From: Sedimentisphaerales bacterium
GTDB lineage: Bacteria > Planctomycetota > Phycisphaerae > Sedimentisphaerales > SM23-30
Assembly (NCBI GenBank): GCA_030636065.1
Contig: DAOVXR010000071.1
Location: 1-7,831, forward strand
DNA: 7,831 nucleotides
Direction of reading: 5' to 3'
The notes below the pieces were generated by a model, which was given only the letters and a program-made list of their open reading frames with translations, did not search any database and was not told the origin of the DNA. Shown piece after piece: positions 1 through 5,571 of the stretch. A program made the translations under genes and the position numbers. The first letter of the stretch is position 1. Every line of letters begins with the position of its first letter.

Positions 1-27
1 CTCTTCTACTCATTCCCTCTTCTACTC
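1..27. repeat. Short 11-bp direct repeat at the 3' end of the peptidase gene
   Basis: CTCTTCTACTC occurs at 1-11 and again at 17-27, a 16-base period. The second copy contains the peptidase stop codon (22-24). The repeat touches the window edge, so it may be part of a longer tandem array. Its function is unknown and it may simply be a low-complexity tract. Confidence 0.5.
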
Positions 28-3000
28 TCTTAAAACTGTCGCATGGAAGTCATCCTGATGATAATCGGATTGCAGCAAACGATTACTGATATGTAGATTA
101 CCCAAAGAATCTCTGGCAATCAGGCCGAAGGGTAACGCCTGATTATCGAAGGCAACTCGTGAGATATTCACTGAGCCGATAGAGCCGCTCGTGGAGCTTG
201 CTATTCCATTGACAAAGCTGCCGTCATCGCCGCGAGCGACCCCAACCGCGATATTACTGGCCGAGAACGTACCTCTGACACTGATCGAACCAAGATGTGC
301 GTCGAGGTCAATAACAGCCGGAGCACTGCCGTTTATCGGACTGTTGGTTTCGGAACCGATTGAGACCAGGCTTTCGGACATATTTTCCAGAACATCAATT
401 CGGTCGATTTGATGCAGGGCCGATATGTTGGCTTTATTGAGATTGGCCGCGAAGACATGGCCGATGGTTCTGCCGGATTTTACGGCACCGGTAATAGTGC
501 CTTTCGGTAAGAAAATACGGCTGATGTCGTTTTCGACATTCAGGTTACCAAGCAGATCACCGTTCATAATAAAAACCGAGCCAAGACGGCCGTTCACATC
601 GATATTACCGTTGAGGTCTCCGCTTCGGACAATCAGATAGTCGAGTCCGCCGTCGGTTACTTCTATATCGGCATTCAGATTATCGACTATCGCAAATCGG
701 ATACTATCACTGCTGAGCGAGCCTCCCACAAATTCACGAGTGTATAATAAACTTATATCGCCGTCAATTTCGATGTTGCCGGCGCCGCTGATTTGTTGAA
801 TCACCAGTAAAGCGGCCACATTTGTTGAGAAGCTCATTTGGGCGCCGTTAGTTACCTCGTTCAGCATAAGAATATCTATTGAGCCTTGCAGGTCGATACC
901 GGTTTCGACGAGGTTCACTTTGGGCGCGTTCAGGATTTTCAGATCGGCTTCGCCGCTCAGTTGTCCTAACTCTGTTGTACCGCTCCCACAGACTATAATG
1001 CTCAGGAACGCCGGGATATTTAACCCGTACGGGTTGGTGAAGCCGCTTTCGAGTGTGGTCAATTCAATTGATTCGATGTCCGGTTGATTGCTATCGCCGA
1101 GTTGTACCCTGCCCACAGCCGAGCCGGACAGAGAGATAATAACCAGGTCGCCGGAATGATCCTGGAAACTGTAATTCATTCCGCTGCCGACGAGCGCGTA
1201 AGGATTGGCAGTGATGGTAATCGATTCGGTAGTGCCCTCGAAATCGTCTGCTCTGAGTGTCAGGGTATTTGTAACCGAGCGGGCCAGTTCGGTATCGAGT
1301 GTAAGGTTGACGGTATATGATTCGCCCCCGGCGAGAATAATTGTTTCCGCCCCGGCGAGTATGAAGTCGGCCCCATCCAGGCTTAGGGAAATCGTCAACG
1401 GATCATTACCATGATTGATTAACTGCCATGTATGGATATTGCGATCGTTTTTCAGCCATATTTCACCTGCGTCAACCGCGCCGTCTTCTATTCCGTCGAA
1501 TTCGGTAATCTCCAGAGCGCCATCCCTCCCGACGCCCTGGAGATTGATTGTTGTTTGGGGGGATTCGATGTTATCGGTAGTTATGGTAATATTACCGGCA
1601 ATCTCCTCCCACCCGTTGGGGCTGCAGCCAACCACTACTTCTAATGATTGGCCGACAGTCAGGGTAACACCATCTTCTGTTTGCTCAGGGTCGAGATTGG
1701 TATCGATAGTAAAGCCGTTTCCGACAATAATACTGGTGATGGTCAGTTCCGCGTCACCGGTATTTGTCAGAGTGATTGTTCGAGTCGCGTTTTCGCCGGC
1801 ATAGACCGTGCCGAAATCGATTGTTTGGTCATGCCCGGACAAACCATCGACGTTCAGGACGCCGCCTGTGATTTGGGCGTTTATGTCAAATTGTGTGTTT
1901 GCCTCGTCGGGGTCGTTACTGATTATTGTTATTTGTCCGTCAAGAATACCGCGTTGCCCGTTTGTTACCTCTACTGTTAGTTCTATCGATTTGCCCGGCT
2001 CGATAATAATCACATTGCCCGAAACCACATCATTCGGCAAACCTTTTAGTGTGAACGGTTCGGTTACGATAATTTCGTTGATCTGTAAGGGCAGTGCCCC
2101 GTCGTTTTGGATAGTGAACAGTTCTGAACCAATCGCGTTACGCGTGATATTTCCTAAGCTGAGATAATTACCACCGAGATCGTCGCCATTGGCGAGAACG
2201 GCGATGTCCGGTTGCGGTTGATGGACCTCACCGGATAAATCAACTGTCAGTTGGTTTTGTTGGGGATCGTTGCTGACTATTATTATTTCGCCTGTATATG
2301 AACCAGCCGAATCGGGATTGAAGGTCGCCACTACTTGTAATTCGTCTCCGGGAGCGATGACAATATCATCGCCGCTGATATTCGAGAAACTGATATGGTC
2401 GAGATCGAACCCCCCGTTCGTCGTGAGTTGTGAAATCACCAGATCGTCGAATCCGTCATTGGCGATAGTAATGACAGCCGTCTCGGAGTTTCCGGCCGTT
2501 ATATCGCCGAAATCAACGGTCAGGTCATTGGCCGAACCGGAACTATCGGTAACGGCTATTTGTGGCGGACTATCGGGTTGAGTTATACCAAGCGAGTATG
2601 TACCGGACGAATTACCATCGTAGCTGGACACTTCGATAGTATATTGTTGCCCGGCGGTAACGGGGAAACTCACATAAGAATCGGTTTGGCCTGCGTAGTT
2701 GTTATTCTGAGCTATGCAAACCATATCACTGTTGCGGTTCACTGTAAGATAGGAGTCGAGATTACCGAAAACGGTCGTATCGAGATCGACTGTCATAATG
2801 CCTGAAGTGCTTGCGGTGAAGGTAAAGGCATCTGTATCGTCCCTGCGTTCGAGAAGCCCATCGATTGAAGTTAGTCCGTTTATTTCGCAGGCGGTCAGTG
2901 TTGTATCGCCGTAGTCGTCGGGCCCGTGAGCATAACCGATATTATTGCCGAACAGGCTCTGGGTATCCTGTTGAGAGTTTGAGCCGGGTATAGAGCCGCT

Positions 3001-3999
3001 GCCGAACATCAACTGATTGGGAGTGATCGGCAGATAAGGATTCATAATCGCGCTGGTATCGGACACATGATTGGCGCCGAAGGTATGGCCGGCTTCGTGG
3101 CTGATTAAGTTGGCGAGATATTCGCTGAAGTAAAGTACATTTCCGCCGGAGTAGCTTTGGTACAGGCTCAGTTCTTCACTGAATGCGAAACCATAGTTAC
3201 TGGCATTGCGATTGCCGATGTCGTAGCTTGCCACACCGATAACACCGCTGTTGGCACGAAACCAATCGTTGTTACCGCCCACATAGATTGTGGTATAGTC
3301 GCCGGAGGCAGGTTTTTCGTTTGTTACTGCGATATTGTAAGCTGCGTAATCTTCCTGGACGAGTTGTGTTATGTGTTCTATGGATTCCTGTTCGTGCCCT
3401 GCCCAGCCGTAGCAGCTCAGGTCGTAGGCGGGTACGTTAACGAAGTTGCTGCCGAGCCAGAAATCACCCGGTCGGCTATAGACCCGTTCGCCCTCGAAAT
3501 CGAGATAGAGTGTATATCCGCCTGCCGCCGCGGCAGCTTCTATCCAGTCGTAGGCTTCTTCGCCGGACGTATTCATATCTGTTGAATCAGCGTCCGCGGA
3601 CTCATCGGCAAAGCCGGTCAGGCCCATACATTCCGGACACATACACCAGACAGGGTGTCCGTTAGGTTTCCGCATCTGATCGTTATCCGCATCCGCTTCG
3701 CCTTCATTATTCGTGAACCCTACCACGGAAGGTAATCCATAGCCTTTATCGAGCGAGTCGTCTAATGACCACGATTGCGCATCTGAACCTGAATCAGCCG
3801 TACCGTCGGCATCGTAATCGAATATCTTCAGGTTGTGGTCGTATAGACTGTCGAGATCGACATCGGCTATATTCGCGCTGAACAGGAGCCGCGGACATAG
3901 TGTCTCTAAGTTGAAACGGAATGGTCGTTGTGGACGAACGTGCCGGCGTTTAGCTCGGCCGGATTTGACATGTTTTTTCTTTTTTACCCTGGACAGCAT
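22..3999 (-). CDS. Secreted LEPR-XLL metzincin-type zinc peptidase with PPC, ASH modules and C-terminal beta-solenoid
   Basis: Probable exported zinc metallopeptidase of 1325 residues; its substrate is unknown. A very basic N-terminus (1-28) leads into the planctomycete LEPR-XLL motif (31-42), with no ordinary hydrophobic signal peptide. An acidic linker holds a Cys/His cluster (H115, C119, C121, C124). The catalytic domain (about 160-355) has HEAGHTFGANH at 301-311, the metzincin HExxHxxGxxH pattern: zinc ligands H301, H305 and H311, catalytic E302, and a Met-turn-like SAIMNP around M319. A PPC-like domain follows (about 362-473), then four ASH/choice-of-anchor D-like modules (about 479-932), then a solenoid to the end. 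I see no transmembrane helix, PEP-CTERM or sortase signal at the C-terminus (ends TVLRE). The ATG has AGAGGTG seven bases upstream (4007-4013), supporting this start; the stop is at 22-24. Transcribed alone, divergent from the plus-strand gene. The peptidase fold is well supported; secretion and surface location are inferred. Confidence 0.93.
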   Translation of the reverse strand: MLSRVKKKKHVKSGRAKRRHVRPQRPFRFNLETLCPRLLFSANIADVDLDSLYDHNLKIFDYDADGTADSGSDAQSWSLDDSLDKGYGLPSVVGFTNNEGEADADNDQMRKPNGHPVWCMCPECMGLTGFADESADADSTDMNTSGEEAYDWIEAAAAAGGYTLYLDFEGERVYSRPGDFWLGSNFVNVPAYDLSCYGWAGHEQESIEHITQLVQEDYAAYNIAVTNEKPASGDYTTIYVGGNNDWFRANSGVIGVASYDIGNRNASNYGFAFSEELSLYQSYSGGNVLYFSEYLANLISHEAGHTFGANHVSDTSAIMNPYLPITPNQLMFGSGSIPGSNSQQDTQSLFGNNIGYAHGPDDYGDTTLTACEINGLTSIDGLLERRDDTDAFTFTASTSGIMTVDLDTTVFGNLDSYLTVNRNSDMVCIAQNNNYAGQTDSYVSFPVTAGQQYTIEVSSYDGNSSGTYSLGITQPDSPPQIAVTDSSGSANDLTVDFGDITAGNSETAVITIANDGFDDLVISQLTTNGGFDLDHISFSNISGDDIVIAPGDELQVVATFNPDSAGSYTGEIIIVSNDPQQNQLTVDLSGEVHQPQPDIAVLANGDDLGGNYLSLGNITRNAIGSELFTIQNDGALPLQINEIIVTEPFTLKGLPNDVVSGNVIIIEPGKSIELTVEVTNGQRGILDGQITIISNDPDEANTQFDINAQITGGVLNVDGLSGHDQTIDFGTVYAGENATRTITLTNTGDAELTITSIIVGNGFTIDTNLDPEQTEDGVTLTVGQSLEVVVGCSPNGWEEIAGNITITTDNIESPQTTINLQGVGRDGALEITEFDGIEDGAVDAGEIWLKNDRNIHTWQLINHGNDPLTISLSLDGADFILAGAETIILAGGESYTVNLTLDTELARSVTNTLTLRADDFEGTTESITITANPYALVGSGMNYSFQDHSGDLVIISLSGSAVGRVQLGDSNQPDIESIELTTLESGFTNPYGLNIPAFLSIIVCGSGTTELGQLSGEADLKILNAPKVNLVETGIDLQGSIDILMLNEVTNGAQMSFSTNVAALLVIQQISGAGNIEIDGDISLLYTREFVGGSLSSDSIRFAIVDNLNADIEVTDGGLDYLIVRSGDLNGNIDVNGRLGSVFIMNGDLLGNLNVENDISRIFLPKGTITGAVKSGRTIGHVFAANLNKANISALHQIDRIDVLENMSESLVSIGSETNSPINGSAPAVIDLDAHLGSISVRGTFSASNIAVGVARGDDGSFVNGIASSTSGSIGSVNISRVAFDNQALPFGLIARDSLGNLHISNRLLQSDYHQDDFHATVLRE
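355..714 (-). repeat. Six consecutive 20-residue beta-solenoid repeats in the peptidase C-terminus
   Basis: Residues 1096-1215 divide without gaps into six 20-residue units, starting SSDSIRF, DGGLDYL, NGRLGSV, ENDISRI, GRTIGHV and HQIDRID. The shared pattern is a hydrophobic residue at position 4 or 5, alternating hydrophobics at 7-9, Leu, Ile or Met near 13, and a G/A-x-I/L/V strand at the end. One coil per 20 residues fits a right-handed beta-helix or related solenoid. Less regular coils flank it (about 950-1095 and 1216-1310). The repeats have diverged at DNA level, so this is old protein periodicity, not recent duplication. Such solenoids usually serve adhesion, polysaccharide binding or structure; which applies here is unknown. 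Confidence 0.7.
1204..2565 (-). repeat. Four tandem ASH / choice-of-anchor D-like beta-sandwich modules in the peptidase
   Basis: Residues about 479-932 hold four modules of 100-115 residues. Each of the first three has the ASH-type core: a strand ending FGDI, LGNI or FGTV, a short turn, a strand such as AVITIANDG, ELFTIQNDG or TITLTNTGD, a strand of the LVISQL/LQINEI/LTITSI type, an 'I.PG..' turn and, in the first two, an 'IISNDP' or 'IVSNDP' strand. The fourth (828-932) is diverged but keeps WQLINHGNDPLTI. The modules probably act as a rigid spacer between the catalytic domain and the solenoid, or as binding modules. Domain boundaries are estimated by eye. Confidence 0.75.
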
Positions 4000-4057
4000 G
4001 GTATCGCACCTCTATGCAAACATTTTTTTGCTTAGAGCGTTTGAGGTGTGCGACTGT

Positions 4058-4210
4058 CCTGAAATAAATCTCCAACTTACCGGAGACTCACATTGCCTCT
4101 TAAAAACAGTGGCACGACCATGCATCCGAGTGCAACGCTTATATTGGTCTGACTACATAGTAATAATGATAAATAAACCTGAAATAAGCAAACCCAGGTA
4201 CCTGAAATAA
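4058..4210. repeat. Three copies of CCTGAAATAA upstream of the peptidase gene
   Basis: Exact copies lie at 4058-4067, 4178-4187 and 4201-4210, all in the same orientation (TTATTTCAGG in the peptidase gene's direction). The two distal copies share an 11-mer (ACCTGAAATAA) with starts 23 bases apart, about two helical turns, a spacing compatible with cooperative binding by a regulator. A regulatory role is inferred; the copies are the observation. Confidence 0.45.
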
Positions 4211-4231
4211 CAATTAAAACAGAAAACGATA

Positions 4232-4240
4232 TGTTATAAT
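4232..4240 (+). promoter_or_regulatory. Candidate extended -10 promoter
   Basis: TGTTATAAT matches the sigma-70 extended -10 consensus TGnTATAAT perfectly. No good -35 box lies 16-18 bases upstream, which extended -10 promoters tolerate. Transcription would start near 4247, reading through the hairpin cluster toward the TIR-like gene with a leader of about 330 bases, or producing a short RNA that ends at the 4298-4324 hairpin. The surroundings are AT-rich, so a chance match is possible. Confidence 0.35.
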
Positions 4241-4297
4241 GTGCGGTTTGTAGGGATTATAATGATTAATGAGGTGGATGATTCAACCGTTGGGTGC

Positions 4298-4324
4298 CAC
4301 CTCTCCGCCGAAGGCGGAGAGGTG
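4298..4324. repeat. Perfect 12-bp hairpin with a GAA loop; possible terminator or dispersed repeat
   Basis: CACCTCTCCGCC (4298-4309) pairs with GGCGGAGAGGTG (4313-4324) around a three-base loop. On the plus strand it is followed by TTCTTT and an AT-rich stretch, weakly terminator-like. Nothing obvious on the plus strand upstream needs terminating apart from the possible 4247 transcript. Its shape also fits the short GC-rich palindromes scattered between genes in many bacterial genomes. Confidence 0.55.
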
Positions 4325-4366
4325 TTCTTTGACGATTTTCTATTATTTTGTCATTAATCTTGTAGG

Positions 4367-4507
4367 GCGGGCCTGTGGCCCGCGTTTATAAAATTAGGCC
4401 CGACGGGCCGAAAGAGCGCATAGCCGGGCGGCGTCAACCCCCGGAAAAATTACGACAACAAACATTTTAAGCCCCGAAGGGTCGAAAGAAAGTCCGCCAC
4501 AGGCGGA
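4367..4507. repeat. Cluster of small GC-rich hairpins with three-base loops
   Basis: Three further inverted repeats follow the 12-bp hairpin: GCGGGCC-TGT-GGCCCGC (4367-4383), GGCCC-GAC-GGGCC (4397-4409) and TCCGCC-ACA-GGCGGA (4493-4507). A weaker CCC-GAA-GGG lies at 4473-4481. The second and the weak one are both followed by a 'YCGAAAGA' string, so they look like diverged copies of one unit. The loops TGT and ACA are complementary, as if two copies sat in opposite orientation. This resembles REP-like intergenic palindromes; I see no transposase nearby. A role in the leader of the downstream gene is also possible. Confidence 0.5.
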
Positions 4508-4577
4508 TAAAAAGCGTGAACGGTTACAGGAAAACATGAAAGGGCTTGGGTATAAAAAATAGCCAAAGGACTTTATT

Positions 4578-5102
4578 ATGCCTTATTCTGCAAATGTATA
4601 TAAAGTAATGATTGCATCACCCGGCGATGTTGCAAAAGAAAGACAGCTTGCAAAGGAGGTTATTCAAGAGTGGAATGACTTACATTCTGAACAAACTAAT
4701 ATTATGCTATTGCCAATCTTATGGGAAACACACTCATCTCCTGAAATGGGTGATCGGCCACAGGCAATCATTAACAAGCAAATATTGAAAGATGCAGATT
4801 TGTTAATTGGTATATTCTGGACTCGAATTGGAACACCAACCAGTAAAGCCGAAAGTGGCACGGTGGAGGAAATTAAAGAGCACATTGATGCAGATAAGCC
4901 AGCGATGATATATTTTTCAAAACAGCCAGTTTTACCAGACAGTATAGATCAAAAGCAATATGCAAAATTGAAAAAATTCAAAGAATCTATAAAAGGGACA
5001 GGGCTATATAATGATTACGATACTCTGGCGAAATTTAAAGATGTCCGGGGGGGTGTTGTACTTATTTCAACTCCTGTCATCCTGTCCAGGTACAAAGAAT
5101 AA
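4578..5102 (+). CDS. TIR-like / DUF4062-like protein, probably truncated at the C-terminus
   Basis: 174 residues. The first 150 resemble a bacterial family with the N-terminal strand 'VMIASPGDVAKER', then LLPILWETHSSPEMGDRPQ, 'DADLLIGIFWTRIGTPT', an acidic 'SGTVEEI' helix and 'KPAMIYFS'. This is a Rossmann-like alpha/beta layout like TIR and nucleoside deoxyribosyltransferase-like folds; relatives are often labelled DUF4062 and can front larger signalling or defence proteins. The exact family label and activity are uncertain. The ATG is preceded by AAAGGA with good spacing. After D155 the expected helix is replaced by RGGVVLISTPVILSRYKE, encoded across a run of seven G (5047-5053) and an unrelated-looking tail, so the 3' end is probably lost. 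The gene is clearly more AT-rich than its neighbours, suggesting transfer. It stands alone on the plus strand, convergent with the 5148-5423 gene. Confidence 0.75.
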   Translation: MPYSANVYKVMIASPGDVAKERQLAKEVIQEWNDLHSEQTNIMLLPILWETHSSPEMGDRPQAIINKQILKDADLLIGIFWTRIGTPTSKAESGTVEEIKEHIDADKPAMIYFSKQPVLPDSIDQKQYAKLKKFKESIKGTGLYNDYDTLAKFKDVRGGVVLISTPVILSRYKE

Positions 5103-5147
5103 ATATTTGCCGCTGAAAAACTGAAAGGCATCTCCCTCGGTCGCTCG

Positions 5148-5423
5148 CTATCGACGGATATTGCTGTCCTGTCGTATCTCATAGAGGCCGTCGCCTGCGT
5201 TTCGCAGTTTGCCCAGTTCAACGAGTTTGTCCCATACCGCTTGTGGATAACGATCAGGCGGCCGAACCGCCATAATGCCGGCCCCTCGGCTCTTATCGAT
5301 AGAGCCATGTCCCAGACTGGACTCATCGTCAAGCCTCGTCAATTTGAGTCGTTTCTTAAACGCTTTCATTGCTCGCCTGAGATTCTCAGGAGCCATCATA
5401 TCTTCGGGTACTTCGTTATTCAT
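5148..5423 (-). CDS. Small basic conserved hypothetical protein (91 aa)
   Basis: Function unknown. The N-terminal half is a charged amphipathic helix candidate (ENLRRAMKAFKKRLKLTRLDD), the middle is a Gly/Ser-rich turn (SSLGHGSIDKSRGAG), and the C-terminal half has a compact motif: MAVRPPDRYPQAVWDKLVE, LGKLRNAGDGLYEI. It has no signal peptide or membrane segment and is probably cytosolic; the basic character and 'VW..LV..GKL....GLYEI' ending could suit a nucleic-acid or ribosome contact, which is inference. I chose the ATG at 5421-5423 because GGAG lies seven bases upstream (5431-5434); an in-frame TTG at 5439-5441 would add six residues but has no clear Shine-Dalgarno. It lies 148 bases downstream of mutS on the same strand, so co-transcription is possible. 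I recall similar small proteins in planctomycetes but cannot confirm this. Confidence 0.8.
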   Translation of the reverse strand: MNNEVPEDMMAPENLRRAMKAFKKRLKLTRLDDESSLGHGSIDKSRGAGIMAVRPPDRYPQAVWDKLVELGKLRNAGDGLYEIRQDSNIRR

Positions 5424-5437
5424 TGTGTTTCTCCATC

Positions 5438-5503
5438 TCAATATTTTTTTGTGTTTGCCGTTTCCAAAGGATAGCCGAAATCAGCCCACGATGCAAGTGC
5501 CAT
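5438..5503 (-). CDS. Possible 21-residue leader ORF ahead of the small basic protein
   Basis: An ATG at 5501-5503 opens MALASWADFGYPLETANTKKY and stops at TGA 5438-5440. A GGAG motif sits five bases upstream of the ATG, and the stop is 14 bases before the start of the 91-residue protein, close enough for translational coupling. It matches no leader peptide I recognise and lacks the runs of one amino acid expected of an attenuator. It may be a chance ORF in the mutS-downstream spacer. Confidence 0.2.
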   Translation of the reverse strand: MALASWADFGYPLETANTKKY

Positions 5504-5571
5504 GCACACTCCGTGTAGCGATCTTATTTTGGGACAGCAGGATCGAATATGGGATGGCGGCAAGTGCGGGA

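Larger units (their letters stand above)
4000..4577. other. Structured non-coding intergenic region between divergent genes
   Basis: This 578-base spacer separates the minus-strand peptidase start from the plus-strand TIR-like gene and holds no convincing protein gene. The peptidase-proximal half (4000-4230) is AT-rich and contains the peptidase Shine-Dalgarno (4007-4013), a short TCTCC/GGAGA inverted repeat (4069-4086) and three CCTGAAATAA copies. The distal half (4290-4510) is GC-rich and dominated by small hairpins. Promoters for both flanking genes should lie here. For the peptidase I found no good -35/-10 pair. Confidence 0.7.

Noticed and set aside
1415..2167. Several plus-strand ORFs of 70-130 codons within the peptidase gene
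   Set aside because: They are antisense to the ASH-module region, overlap each other in different frames and have no recognisable content.
3833..4210. 125-codon plus-strand ORF running across the peptidase start into the spacer
   Set aside because: It overlaps the well-supported peptidase N-terminus and its Shine-Dalgarno on the other strand, and its translation looks like random, Cys- and Arg-rich sequence.
4262..4357. 31-codon ORF with TAGGGA upstream
   Set aside because: Too short and unrecognised, and its middle is encoded by a perfect hairpin, so palindrome rather than protein selection explains the sequence. Kept only as part of the small-RNA finding.
4361..4510. Possible CRISPR array in the hairpin cluster
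   Set aside because: The palindromes differ in sequence, length and spacing; there is no constant repeat, no regular spacer length and no cas gene.
4000..4577. tRNA or rRNA gene in the spacer
   Set aside because: No cloverleaf with a T-arm GTTCRA-like sequence and CCA-adjacent acceptor stem, and no rRNA-like conserved segments were seen.
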